Source: Flavobacterium haoranii (lineage in GTDB: Bacteria > Bacteroidota > Bacteroidia > Flavobacteriales > Flavobacteriaceae). Taken from it: a stretch of DNA of 64,000 nucleotides. The DNA is taken from contig QKBC01000014.1 of NCBI GenBank assembly GCA_003246205.1, positions 1 to 64,000 of the forward strand. The letters are read 5' to 3'. Below the pieces are notes generated by a model. That model searched no databases, was not told the origin of the DNA, and was given only the letters and a program-made list of their open reading frames with translations. Position 1 is the stretch's first letter. Every line of letters starts with the position of its first letter. Made by a program: the position numbers and the translations under genes. Positions 19,289 to 27,727 of the stretch are shown here, one piece after another.

Positions 19289-20011
19289 TTATGGATTAGT
19301 AGACCATAGTCCAACGTCTTTTACCAGTGCTCTTGGGTTTAGTTTCAAATGAGCTACCAGTAATTCAGCAAAATCTTCCGGTTGTAAGACACTTTCCGGA
19401 TTACCATCCGTTAAGTTCAAATTAACAGACATTTCTGTAGCAATTGTACTTGGTGTCATCGTCATTACACGAATATTTGATTTACGAACTTCCTGCATTA
19501 AGGATTCTGAAAGTCCTATCAAACCGAATTTAGAAGCACTATAGGCACTGGTAACAGGAGCTCCTTTTAATCCTGCAGTAGAAGAAACATTTACAATATC
19601 ACCTGATTTACGTTCTAACATTTGAGGTAAAACGGCTCTGATTACGTAGTAACTTCCTAATAAATTGATTTTTATGATGTTTTCCCATTCTGCAACTTCC
19701 AAATCCATGAATTTTCCGAATTTTCCAACACCGGCATTGTTCACTAAAATATCAATCGGACCTAATTCTGATTGCAATTGGTTTACCGCAGCAACAACTG
19801 ATCCATAATTAGAAATATCAGCAGTAGCAACAGCTACTTTTATAGTATTGTTTACTTTTTTTGCTTCTGCCGCAACCGCTTCCAAGTCGGATAAAGTTCT
19901 GGAAATAAGTGCCAGATTAACACCTTCTGCCGCTAAAGCTAATGCAACTGCTTTTCCTAAGCCTTTGCCGCCACCTGTAATTAAGGCATTTTTACCATTT
20001 AAATTTTGCAT
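19289..20011 (-). CDS. Short-chain dehydrogenase/reductase (3-ketoacyl-ACP reductase-like)
   Basis: 240 residues of a classical SDR: cofactor loop TGGGKGLG at 12-19, NNAG at 91-94, catalytic S144, Y157 and K161. It is similar to FabG but separate from the fabG at 51502-52248, which sits near lipid genes. It reduces a keto or hydroxy substrate with NAD(P)H; the exact substrate is unknown. It is divergent from an IclR-type regulator with a 14-base palindrome between them, so it may be under that regulator's control. A terminator follows. Confidence 0.85.
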   Translation of the reverse strand: MQNLNGKNALITGGGKGLGKAVALALAAEGVNLALISRTLSDLEAVAAEAKKVNNTIKVAVATADISNYGSVVAAVNQLQSELGPIDILVNNAGVGKFGKFMDLEVAEWENIIKINLLGSYYVIRAVLPQMLERKSGDIVNVSSTAGLKGAPVTSAYSASKFGLIGLSESLMQEVRKSNIRVMTMTPSTIATEMSVNLNLTDGNPESVLQPEDFAELLVAHLKLNPRALVKDVGLWSTNP

Positions 20012-20044
20012 AGTTATAGATTAAGATTGTGAATCAAATTTTAT

Positions 20045-20058
20045 ATGCAAATTTGCAT
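20045..20058. promoter_or_regulatory. Palindrome between SDR and IclR genes, candidate operator
   Basis: A perfect 14-base palindrome, ATGCAAATTTGCAT, in the 111-base divergent gap. It abuts a plus-strand TAATTTTG (20059-20066) that could be the -7 element of the regulator gene. Position and symmetry fit a dimeric regulator binding site. AT-rich palindromes occur by chance, so the assignment is tentative. Confidence 0.4.
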
Positions 20059-20122
20059 TAATTTTGAATATTTTAGTACTAATTGGACTTTGAATACAAA
20101 TAAGTTCCATAATATTGAATAA

Positions 20123-20821
20123 ATGATACAATCTATTAAAAGAGTTTTTGATATTCTCGAGTATATAGCTTCCAACGGAAATTTAGTTCGTCTAAATGAT
20201 ATTGCTACTGCATTGGATTTAAAAAAGACAACGGTTCATAATTTTCTAAACTCTTTAAAAGAATTAGGTTATATTGAACAAGACGAATTATCTCCGCGTT
20301 ATCGGGTTACACCTAAATTACAGTATTTGGTTGCGCCTAATACAGACCACAACAGTTTAAAAGCTAAAATGCGGCCGATTTTAGAAAAAATTACGCAATC
20401 TACCAATGAAACTGCTTATTTGTCAGTGCAAATGGGAATGTATTTCAGACATGAGCTAATCAGTGAGCCGAATAGTGCAATCCGTATTTCACTGGAATTG
20501 AATAAAGATTTCCAAATGATGCGAACTGCTATAGGCAAAATATTCATGGCAAATTCTCCGCATCTCCGGAATGTTTTATTGAGCAAGTTAGAACCATCGG
20601 AACGAAAAAAATTAGAGAACGAACTGGAAGCGGTTGCTCAAAATGACTTTGCGTATGATTTTGAAGAAAATGAAAAAGATATGCACTGTATTGCAATTCC
20701 TTTACGAGAAAACAACCGAATCATTGGAGTAGTAGGGGTTTCCGGTCCGGCATTCCGTTTTCAAAAAGCAGCAATGGATAAGGCTATTGAATTAATTAGG
20801 GAGCTTTTGAAAATTAAATAA
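20123..20821 (+). CDS. IclR-family transcriptional regulator
   Basis: 232 residues. The N-terminal winged HTH (about 1-65, with NLVRLNDIATALDLKKTTVHNFLNSL) is followed by an IclR effector-binding domain (about 75-232). The domain ends with CIAIPLRENNRIIGVVGVSGPAFRF, the typical IclR C-terminal pattern. It probably controls the divergent SDR gene and itself. The ligand is unknown. Confidence 0.88.
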   Translation: MIQSIKRVFDILEYIASNGNLVRLNDIATALDLKKTTVHNFLNSLKELGYIEQDELSPRYRVTPKLQYLVAPNTDHNSLKAKMRPILEKITQSTNETAYLSVQMGMYFRHELISEPNSAIRISLELNKDFQMMRTAIGKIFMANSPHLRNVLLSKLEPSERKKLENELEAVAQNDFAYDFEENEKDMHCIAIPLRENNRIIGVVGVSGPAFRFQKAAMDKAIELIRELLKIK

Positions 20822-20922
20822 TAGCATAAGACCTATTTATTGTGTCCCCATCTTTTAAGGAATTAATCTATATTTGTTTTAATTTATTAGTTATAAAACA
20901 AATCTAAAAATTAATATCTTTT

Positions 20923-21375
20923 ATGATCTGTAAGGTTTTTAATTTAAAAATATTACTCTTTTTTCTATTAATTTCATCAATCTTAGGTTGTAATTCTAAG
21001 AGATTTTATTTTCCCAGTAGGTTAAAAAAAATTGAAAATTTAGAAGTTAATAACTTGATTACGGCAAAATTTAAACTTAGATATCTTTATAGTGACGATA
21101 AGAAAGATATTAAAGTGGATTCAATACTAATATTTAAAAAAAACGGAGTATTGTCTAATGGAAATAAAAAAATTGGTAATTGGGATTTAAAAAGAAATAT
21201 TTATTTTGATAAAATGAATCTGAAATGTTATATAAGTTATTTAGGTAAAAATGGTTTTACAATAACTTCTATGTATAAAACAAAAAAAGATTCTTTAATA
21301 AAAACGATTATTTTCAAGTTCTTTAATACTGGTATTAAATTTAGAAAAACTGAAGAAGACGAATTAGATTTTTAA
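20923..21375 (+). CDS. Hypothetical lipoprotein
   Basis: 150 residues with a lipoprotein signal: hydrophobic stretch (9-21), lipobox SILGC, acylated Cys at residue 23, then NSKRF. The mature part is rich in Lys, Ile and Phe and looks beta-rich. I recognise no family. It is followed after 31 bases by a DUF1877 gene. Very AT-rich codon use (AAA, TTT, ATT dominate) distinguishes 20.9-22.5 kb slightly from neighbouring metabolic genes, hinting at accessory DNA. Confidence 0.6.
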   Translation: MICKVFNLKILLFFLLISSILGCNSKRFYFPSRLKKIENLEVNNLITAKFKLRYLYSDDKKDIKVDSILIFKKNGVLSNGNKKIGNWDLKRNIYFDKMNLKCYISYLGKNGFTITSMYKTKKDSLIKTIIFKFFNTGIKFRKTEEDELDF

Positions 21376-21406
21376 TATAGATATTATAAAAATAGAGAAC
21401 TGGAAA

Positions 21407-21868
21407 ATGGGAATTATTTGTGAACTATATAGAATGTCTGATGCTGATATTGAAGAATTGACAAGAGTAGATCCAGGGATTGCAGAAAAATTTATTAATG
21501 ATAACTATGGAAATGTCTATGGAAAATTTCATAAACAAAATGACACTGTTTTTTCCTTAGATAAAGGTTGGGATGTAACTAAATTTTTACTTAAGAAAGC
21601 AGATTTTTCGGCTGACAAAATCCTTAATGAACTAGATAAAAAATATATTAATTCAAGTAATGTAAAACGAATGAATAATGTTATAAAGCAACTTAAAATA
21701 GAGAATTTATTAGATTTATGTGATCCAATTGAGTTGATTAAAAATAATGTTTATAGAGCAGAAATAGGAAAAAACAAAGAAAACATTGAATATCATTTAA
21801 ATATTTACAAATCAGGGTTTAATAGGGCGTCTGAGATGAATGATGGAATTGTAATCAATTTTGACTGA
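21407..21868 (+). CDS. DUF1877 (YfbM-like) family protein
   Basis: 153 residues beginning MGIICELYRMSDADIEEL, with FSLDKGWDVTKFLL about a third of the way in. This start and the 'DKxWDxxxFLL' element are characteristic of DUF1877/YfbM proteins, small cytoplasmic proteins of unknown function. The end of the gene overlaps the longest reading of the DUF1697 frame, but that gene probably starts later. A role cannot be given. Confidence 0.65.
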   Translation: MGIICELYRMSDADIEELTRVDPGIAEKFINDNYGNVYGKFHKQNDTVFSLDKGWDVTKFLLKKADFSADKILNELDKKYINSSNVKRMNNVIKQLKIENLLDLCDPIELIKNNVYRAEIGKNKENIEYHLNIYKSGFNRASEMNDGIVINFD

Positions 21869-21908
21869 TAATATTATACTAATAAAAAAATTCATCAAAA
21901 AAAAGCAC

Positions 21909-22451
21909 ATGAAAACATACATTTCAATACTAAGAGGAATTAATGTAAGCGGAAAAAACATTATCAAGATGGACGCTTTAAAAAAACTATATCAAGATTT
22001 AGATTTTAAAAATGTCTCAACTTATGTTCAAAGCGGAAATGTTGTTTTTTCTTCTAAGCTAAATGATCCTAAAAAAATAGAACGTCTTTTAACGTCACAA
22101 ATAGAGCAAGAATTTGGTTTGGTCGTTCCGGTAATTGTAATGACAATACAGGAATTAAAAGATTATATTCAAAATAATCCTTTCCAAAACGATAAGGACG
22201 AAACATTTATACATTTTACATTTTTGGCCAATCAACCGGATAATTATAAAAAAGAAAACATCAATAATAAAAAGGCAGAAAACGAAGAAATAGTTATTAA
22301 AGAAAAAGTAGTTTATTTATATTGTCCAAATGGTTACGGAAGAACTAAATTAACAAACACACTTTTAGAAAATACTTTAAAAGTAACAGCAACTACCAGA
22401 AATTTTAAAACAACTAACAAACTTTTAGATATAGCAGAGCAAATAAAATAA
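21909..22451 (+). CDS. DUF1697 family protein
   Basis: 180 residues from the ATG at 21909. This start was preferred because the family begins MxxYIxxLRGINVSGKN, as here (MKTYISILRGINVSGKN); the frame is open back to 21861 but adds a non-conserved Lys-rich tail. DUF1697 proteins are small, widespread and of unknown function. Conserved elements seen include STYVQSGNVVFSS (about 37-49) and the terminal TTRNFKTTNKLLDIA. Confidence 0.85.
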   Translation: MKTYISILRGINVSGKNIIKMDALKKLYQDLDFKNVSTYVQSGNVVFSSKLNDPKKIERLLTSQIEQEFGLVVPVIVMTIQELKDYIQNNPFQNDKDETFIHFTFLANQPDNYKKENINNKKAENEEIVIKEKVVYLYCPNGYGRTKLTNTLLENTLKVTATTRNFKTTNKLLDIAEQIK

Positions 22452-22596
22452 GAGACATATATAAAATTTGAAAGTATTGAATACCTAATATAATGAATAG
22501 TGAACAGACAAAGCTTTTATAGAGTATTAGATAATTTCTATTTTACATAAGATATATTATAAGTCAAAAATAATACAATAAAAAATAAGCAAAGCA

Positions 22597-22627
22597 TTGC
22601 AATAATCTTATTTTAATTTTAGCTTTG
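22597..22627 (+). promoter_or_regulatory. Bacteroidota-type promoter
   Basis: TTG at 22597-22599, a 20-base spacer, then TAGCTTTG at 22620-22627: a full match to the TTG/TAnnTTTG pattern. It lies 25 bases upstream of the start codon at 22652. Confidence 0.7.
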
Positions 22628-22651
22628 TAGCCCTTATTATAAACTCATACC

Positions 22652-23017
22652 ATGGAAAATAAATACGCACAAAAATTAATTGAGAAAATTCAAAAAGATC
22701 TTTTACAAGATAAATTTAATGTAGACACTATTGTTGAAGATTTGAAAAAAATTCGCGAATATTCTCTGGAAGAACAAAATCCGGTTGTTACAAAAGCTTT
22801 GCGTTTAGCATACGAACATTTAGAAGCAAATAATGCGTTTATGATTAGTATTCCTGACGATGATCCGTTTGAAGCTACAGAAGCTCAGGATGATAATTTT
22901 TCAAATGAGAATGATTTAGAAAGTTTTGAATATTTTCTTTCACTTTTAGCAGATTTATCAAAGAAAAATAACTTGTTAGACTTAAGAGCTTATAATGCAG
23001 CGTTTTTAGCTTTCTGA
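22652..23017 (+). CDS. Conserved-looking hypothetical cytoplasmic protein
   Basis: 121 residues, acidic, with an alpha-helical N-terminal half (EKIQKDLLQDKFNVDTIVEDLKKIREYSLEE) and a helical C-terminus rich in Leu. No signal peptide, membrane helix or recognised domain. It has a clear promoter upstream and a clean terminator downstream, so it is a genuine single-gene transcript. Function unknown. Confidence 0.7.
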   Translation: MENKYAQKLIEKIQKDLLQDKFNVDTIVEDLKKIREYSLEEQNPVVTKALRLAYEHLEANNAFMISIPDDDPFEATEAQDDNFSNENDLESFEYFLSLLADLSKKNNLLDLRAYNAAFLAF

Positions 23018-23050
23018 TTTCTTAACATCTTGTTTTATTTTACATAATAT

Positions 23051-23076
23051 AATCGGTCAAATGACCGATTTTTTTA
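23051..23076 (+). terminator. Rho-independent terminator
   Basis: A 9 bp stem, AATCGGTCA/TGACCGATT, with a 2-base loop and five or more T. It follows the hypothetical gene by 33 bases. Confidence 0.85.
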
Positions 23077-23137
23077 TACATTTTTTAACGTGATTTTTAT
23101 ATTTAGTTGCTAAATTTGCAATCATTTGAAATAAATC

Positions 23138-23749
23138 ATGCAAAAACCACAGAAAAAATCAAGAGCTCAACTGTTACATCAGTATTATAAGTATACTGGT
23201 TTTTACGCTTTTATATGGGATAATACTAAAAAAGCCATCATGCCACTATTGGTTATTATCGGCATTTTATTGTTTATCAATTACCGTGTGATGAGCATTT
23301 CTGATATGTTATTGTATGTAACCCAAAATTTTAGCAAAACCTTTATTTTTTCCTTATTCTTTGCTTCTGAAAGCTTTTTAGGATTATTACCTCCGGATAT
23401 TTTCATCGCCTGGACAAAAACAACAGAACACCCACTACTCTATTTGTCTTTTTTAGCTGTTTTGTCCTATTTAGGAGGCGTAATTTCTTATTACTACGGA
23501 AGAACGTTGCTTTTAATTCCTAAAATTAACGATTATTTAGAAGGAAGAATGTCTAAACACATCCGTAATATGCAAAAATGGGGTGGTTTCTTAATTGCTG
23601 TCGGAGCTTTATTGCCTCTGCCTTTTGCGATGGCTTGCTTGGCTGCCGGTATGATTAAATTTCCTCAAAGACAATTTTATGCTTTTGCTGCATTACGTGT
23701 ACTACGCTTTGTAATTTATGGATTTGCTATATATTCCGCTTTATCATGA
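23138..23749 (+). CDS. VTT-domain (DedA/YqaA-like) membrane protein
   Basis: 203 residues with four to five membrane helices and a VTT/SNARE-associated-type core: FFASESFLGLLPPDIFIAW (about 68-86), then GGVISYYYGRTLL and KWGGFLIAVGALLPLPFAMACLAAG. These are the re-entrant, proline-containing segments of DedA-superfamily proteins, which in other bacteria support lipid-carrier recycling or membrane-potential functions. A TAAATTTG octamer (23111-23118) is a plausible -7 element. Its stop overlaps the start of the next gene by 4 bases. Confidence 0.8.
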   Translation: MQKPQKKSRAQLLHQYYKYTGFYAFIWDNTKKAIMPLLVIIGILLFINYRVMSISDMLLYVTQNFSKTFIFSLFFASESFLGLLPPDIFIAWTKTTEHPLLYLSFLAVLSYLGGVISYYYGRTLLLIPKINDYLEGRMSKHIRNMQKWGGFLIAVGALLPLPFAMACLAAGMIKFPQRQFYAFAALRVLRFVIYGFAIYSALS

Positions 23750-24030
23750 TCAAATTATTTAAAATTGTTGCCTTTTTAGAAGGAATTTCGTTACTTGTAT
23801 TGTTTTCAAACATGTTAGTTGTAAAACCAATGAACCTCGACTTGTATAAAAATCTATTATTTCCGATAGGAATGACACACGGTTTATTATTTTTAGCTTA
23901 CATAGCATTGGCTACCATGTTTAAAATAGAACAAAACTGGGATTTTAAAAAGTACTTTATCATTTGTATAGCATCTGTTTTGCCTTTTGGTACTTTTTAT
24001 ATCGAAAAACGATATTTAGCGGAATTATAG
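23746..24030 (+). CDS. DUF3817 integral membrane protein
   Basis: 94 residues with three helices. The N-terminal pattern KIVAFLEGISLLVLFSNMLVVKP and the GMTHGLLFLAYI segment are typical of DUF3817 (YdzA-like) proteins. It overlaps the VTT gene by 4 bases and is followed 3 bases later by the MscS gene, so the three form one operon. Function unknown. Confidence 0.85.
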   Translation: MIKLFKIVAFLEGISLLVLFSNMLVVKPMNLDLYKNLLFPIGMTHGLLFLAYIALATMFKIEQNWDFKKYFIICIASVLPFGTFYIEKRYLAEL

Positions 24031-24033
24031 AAC

Positions 24034-25287
24034 ATGAAAATATTCAATTGGACTGAAAATTTATTACACGACATAGGCGTTAACCAATCCATCAGTGTTT
24101 ATCTAAGTTTAGTGATAAACATTATATTACTCATTGTAATTGCTTATGTATTAGATTTTATTTTCAAAAAAATCCTTATTATTTGTCTGGCAATTGTTGC
24201 TGCACGAACTAAATCTTCTTTTGATGATTTTTTAGTAGCCAATAAAACGGCAAAGTACATTGCACATTTGGTTCCTTTATTATTCATTTACAAGACTGTT
24301 CCGGTAATTTTAAACGATTTTACATCTTGGGAGAATTTTTTTGAAAAAGGCGTTAAAATTTACATTATACTATTAACACTCTGGATTATCCGAAGTGTAT
24401 TCAATGCGCTAAAAGATTTCTTAAAAGAAAAACCTCGCTTCAGTGATAAACCTATTGACAGTTATATTCAGGTAGTAATGATCTTATTGTGGACATTCGG
24501 AATCGTTTCTTTTCTGTCTATTTTATTTGAGATCAGTAAAACTGCTTTCTTAACTACATTCGGTTCTATTTCGGCAATTATTATTTTAATGTTCCGTGAT
24601 ACTATTTTAGGTTTTGTAGCTAGTATTTCAGTTTCGGCTAATGATATGGTGCGTATCGGCGATTGGATTACAATGGAGAAATTCGGAGCTGATGGTGATG
24701 TTATCGAAATCAATTTAGCAACGGTAAAAGTTCGTAATTTCGATAATACTACAACTACTATTCCAACCTATAGTTTAATTTCAGATAGTTTCCGTAACTG
24801 GCGCGGAATGACCAATTCTGATGGTCGTCGAATTAAACGCCAAGTATTGATAAAACCAAGTACTGTTCGTTTTGTCAAAGCAAACGAATTGGATTATTTT
24901 AAAAAGATACAACATTTAGCCTCTTATATCGAGCATCGTCAATCGGATATTGATAAGTACAATACTAATAACGATATTGATAAATCATTGATTGTTAACG
25001 GAAGAAATTTGACTAATTTAGGATTGTTTCGTAAATATGTGAACCAATACATTTTGCAACATCCGGGAATTAACAAAGATATGCTTATCATGGTGCGTTA
25101 CCTGCAAATTACCGAACGCGGTATTCCGCTGGAAGTATATTGTTTTTCTAAAGATAAAACATGGGTAAATTACGAACACATAATGGCTGATCTGTTTGAT
25201 CATATTATAGCTTCTGTGCGCTATTTCGGATTGGAAATTCTGGAAATCAGCAATGCAGAGATAACTTCAAATGAAAATGGCAATTAA
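24034..25287 (+). CDS. Mechanosensitive ion channel, MscS superfamily
   Basis: 417 residues: five membrane helices (within about 1-195) and an MscS-type pore helix and beta domain with FGSISAIIILMFRDTILGFVASISVSANDMVRIGDWITM (about 178-216). The cytoplasmic vestibule region continues to the end. Its length and the DGDVIEINLATVKVRNFDNTTTTIPTYSLI element resemble E. coli YbdG (MscM-like). It protects cells during osmotic down-shock. Its last 4 bases overlap the convergent thioesterase gene. Confidence 0.9.
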   Translation: MKIFNWTENLLHDIGVNQSISVYLSLVINIILLIVIAYVLDFIFKKILIICLAIVAARTKSSFDDFLVANKTAKYIAHLVPLLFIYKTVPVILNDFTSWENFFEKGVKIYIILLTLWIIRSVFNALKDFLKEKPRFSDKPIDSYIQVVMILLWTFGIVSFLSILFEISKTAFLTTFGSISAIIILMFRDTILGFVASISVSANDMVRIGDWITMEKFGADGDVIEINLATVKVRNFDNTTTTIPTYSLISDSFRNWRGMTNSDGRRIKRQVLIKPSTVRFVKANELDYFKKIQHLASYIEHRQSDIDKYNTNNDIDKSLIVNGRNLTNLGLFRKYVNQYILQHPGINKDMLIMVRYLQITERGIPLEVYCFSKDKTWVNYEHIMADLFDHIIASVRYFGLEILEISNAEITSNENGN

Positions 25288-25691
25288 CCCTTGCCATTTT
25301 CATCTTTTTCCAATCGGTCTTTAACGTATTCTATCTTTGTTTTTCCGTGCGGTGCCGGTTTTCCGTCCGGTCCTAAATTGACCATAATGATATTATCTAT
25401 AGTAATGATCGTTTCGCGTGTCATTTTATTACGAACTTCACTTTTTAAAACTAAAGAAGTCCTACCGAATTTAACCACTTCAATACCTATTTCAACAATA
25501 TCACCCTGATTGGCCGAACTCATAAAGTTAATTTCACTCATATACTTCGTTACCACTTTTGAGTTTTCCAGCTGAATAATAGAATACAATGCAGCTTCTT
25601 CATCTATCCAGGCTAATAATGTTCCTCCGAATAATGTTCCGTTAGCATTCAAATCTTCCGGTTTAACCCATTTTCTGGTATGAAATCTCAT
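25284..25691 (-). CDS. Acyl-CoA thioesterase, hotdog fold (YciA-like)
   Basis: 135 residues of a single hotdog domain: LNANGTLFGGTLLAWIDEEAAL at about residues 14-35 holds the Asn and Asp expected at the active site of YciA-type thioesterases. VTKYMSEINFMSSANQGDIVEIG follows. It hydrolyses acyl-CoA esters in the cytoplasm. Transcribed convergently with, and overlapping, the MscS gene by 4 bases. Confidence 0.85.
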   Translation of the reverse strand: MRFHTRKWVKPEDLNANGTLFGGTLLAWIDEEAALYSIIQLENSKVVTKYMSEINFMSSANQGDIVEIGIEVVKFGRTSLVLKSEVRNKMTRETIITIDNIIMVNLGPDGKPAPHGKTKIEYVKDRLEKDENGKG

Positions 25692-25898
25692 AATTCTGTA
25701 GTTTTAAAATTCAATGTAAAAGTACTAAATCACTTCCAATTCTAACGAATGATTTTGGGTTTAAATAAGCTAAAAATTCAGACTGTTTTTTATAAGATTC
25801 ATAAAGTAATTAACAATTGATTCTTAATAACTTATCCTACTTTACCGAAAATCAGGTTTTTTGATTTTGTAAATTTAAGTATCTAAAAAAGAAAAAAG

Positions 25899-26291
25899 AT
25901 GAAAACGAAAGATGAAGCCATTTTAGAGATCCGAGGTGAATCTATTGGCTTAGTGACCGAAAGCTCGAGTTCTGAAGAGCGCTTTCAAAATCAAACTCTT
26001 CGTCCTATTTTAAAATTTCAAAACGATTTGTTCCTGGAAGTATTTAAGAACTACGCTACGAAACAAAAAGGAGTCTTTTTTACCTTAACTCCCGAAAAGA
26101 AGATGAATTACATTGAAAATGCCATTCAGCGCGATATCAAGTTTAGAAATTCACTGAAAGGAATTATCATTGGCATGTTTACGATTACAGAATACAAGGA
26201 ATACATTCAAAATTCGTCAAATATTAATAAACGAATGATGAATTTGTTAATTGAACGCTTGAAAAACCAAGTACAATTATTAGAAGATTAA
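25899..26291 (+). CDS. Conserved hypothetical protein, helical
   Basis: 130 residues, mostly helical and charged, without signal peptide or membrane helices. FQNQTLRPILKFQNDLFLEVFKNY and NSSNINKRMMNLLIERL look conserved-type sequence. I recall similar Flavobacteriaceae proteins carrying a doubtful 'glyoxalase' label, but no glyoxalase metal motif is visible, so I do not adopt it. Ends 4 bases into the convergent DUF2461 gene. Confidence 0.65.
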   Translation: MKTKDEAILEIRGESIGLVTESSSSEERFQNQTLRPILKFQNDLFLEVFKNYATKQKGVFFTLTPEKKMNYIENAIQRDIKFRNSLKGIIIGMFTITEYKEYIQNSSNINKRMMNLLIERLKNQVQLLED

Positions 26292-26953
26292 TACAAACTT
26301 TCGCCGTTAAGATTGGTCGTTAACACATTACTCATGTAATCAAAAAACGGACGCATAGCGGCGAAAGTTTTCAATATTTCTTGTGGAAAATCAGCTTGTA
26401 AAACCTGTTTGTTGGTAAATTTACGAACCAATAAATATTGTTTTTTTCGGATCAAATCGATATCCGGATGGTTTTTGTCAAAACCTTTGGGAGCAGTTTT
26501 CAATTCGTCACCTGTTAATGTTCCAAACGTTTCAATAATTTGAGGCTGTTGTAAAATGGAGCGTAATTCTTCCGCATCTAATTCCATTTCTTTGCGAATG
26601 CGCTGTAAATCTTCAGCATTGGGTTCCCAAAATCCACCGGCTATAAAACTTTCGTTGTTTTCAATGTGCAAATACATTCCGCCACGCAATAAAGGTTTAG
26701 TTCTTGAAAATGAAACGCTAAAATGAGTTTTATAAGGCGCTTTGTTTTTGGAAAAGCGAACATCGCGATAAATTCTAAAAACATGTACTTTTTCAATACT
26801 GTCTTGTTTGCCTAGTTCTGCTCCTATTTGCTGGAAGAATACTTTAGCATTTTGAAACTCCTGATCGAATTCTTTTTTATGTTCAGCAAACCATTCACGG
26901 TTATTGTTGGCTTGTAACTCGTTTAAAAAATCAAAGGTTTTTTGACGGATCAT
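26288..26953 (-). CDS. DUF2461 family protein
   Basis: 221 residues with the family's marks: NNREWFAEHKKEFD near the N-terminus, VFRIYRDVRFSKNKAPYKTHFSVSF (about 58-82) and GGMYLHIENNESFIAGGFW. DUF2461 proteins (TIGR02453 type) are widespread and of unknown function; the conserved Arg/Asp/Lys pattern suggests an enzyme. It ends convergently against the hypothetical gene at 25899. Confidence 0.88.
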   Translation of the reverse strand: MIRQKTFDFLNELQANNNREWFAEHKKEFDQEFQNAKVFFQQIGAELGKQDSIEKVHVFRIYRDVRFSKNKAPYKTHFSVSFSRTKPLLRGGMYLHIENNESFIAGGFWEPNAEDLQRIRKEMELDAEELRSILQQPQIIETFGTLTGDELKTAPKGFDKNHPDIDLIRKKQYLLVRKFTNKQVLQADFPQEILKTFAAMRPFFDYMSNVLTTNLNGESLY

Positions 26954-27044
26954 TTTTATTTTTAAAGGTACAAAAGTTCAAAATAAAAGTAATTAATCTT
27001 TTTTATAAATTTTTCTAGTTTTTCTAGAGAAAAAAAGCAAATCA

Positions 27045-27653
27045 TTACTTCTCCCTTTCTTTTAAAACCTTAACCACATCGTTAAGTTTATAATTTTTGG
27101 CTTGCAACAAAATCAAATAGTGAAACAACAAATCGGCACTTTCGTTTAAAAATAAATCGTCGTTGCTGTCTTTGGCTTCAATAACTACTTCAACAGCTTC
27201 CTCTCCTACTTTCTGAGCAATTTTGTTGATTCCTTTTCGGAATAAAGAAGTGACATAACTATTGGTTTCAGCATTACTTTCAGCTAATTCCTTGCGATTA
27301 GTAATGGTTTTTTCTAAATGAGTTAAAAATCCATATTCTTGATTGTTAGCTTGTTGCCAACACGTATCTAAACCTGTATGACAAGTTGGTCCCAATGGTT
27401 TTACTTGTACCAAAAGCGTATCTTGATCGCAATCTTCAGCAATAGAAATCAGTTGTAAAAAGTTACCGCTTTCTTCGCCTTTGGTCCACAATCGGTTTTT
27501 ACTTCGGCTAAAAAAAGTTACTTTTTGAGTAGCTAATGTTTGTGCCAAAGCTTCTTCGTTCATGTAACCCAACATCAGTACGTTTTTAGTTTCTGCATCT
27601 TGAATGACAGCCGGAAGTAAGCCATCGCTATTTTTTGAAAAATTTGGTTTCAT
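27045..27653 (-). CDS. hisIE: Bifunctional HisI/HisE: PR-AMP cyclohydrolase and PR-ATP pyrophosphatase
   Basis: 202 residues. HisI part (about 1-110) with MLGYMNEEAL, the metal-binding AEDCDQDTLLVQV and the GPTCHTG motif; HisE part (about 112-202) with VGEEAVEVVIEA. It catalyses steps 2 and 3 of histidine synthesis. It is the last gene of the his operon, separated from hisF by 70 bases that contain a repeat-like sequence. Confidence 0.95.
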   Translation of the reverse strand: MKPNFSKNSDGLLPAVIQDAETKNVLMLGYMNEEALAQTLATQKVTFFSRSKNRLWTKGEESGNFLQLISIAEDCDQDTLLVQVKPLGPTCHTGLDTCWQQANNQEYGFLTHLEKTITNRKELAESNAETNSYVTSLFRKGINKIAQKVGEEAVEVVIEAKDSNDDLFLNESADLLFHYLILLQAKNYKLNDVVKVLKEREK

Positions 27654-27693
27654 ATTTTTAAATCTATCATTAACGAGTTAAAATAATTTGTAT

Positions 27694-27727
27694 GATTGTC
27701 ACTTTGAGGGAAATCGAGAAGTTTTAA
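27694..27727. repeat. Possible REP-like palindromic remnant in the hisF-hisIE gap
   Basis: The stretch containing CACTTTGAGGGAAATCGAGAAGT is an imperfect palindrome (ACTTTGA...TCGAGAAGT). It resembles short interspersed palindromes with 'GTCA..TTCGA..TCGAGAA' cores that I recall from Flavobacterium genomes. It runs into the hisF stop codon (27724-27726). Only one copy was noticed in this window, so assignment rests on resemblance alone. Confidence 0.35.

Noticed and set aside
26954..27044. Terminator after hisIE
   Set aside because: Only a weak 4-6 base inverted repeat (TCTAG...CTAGA) is present near 27015-27030; too weak to call.
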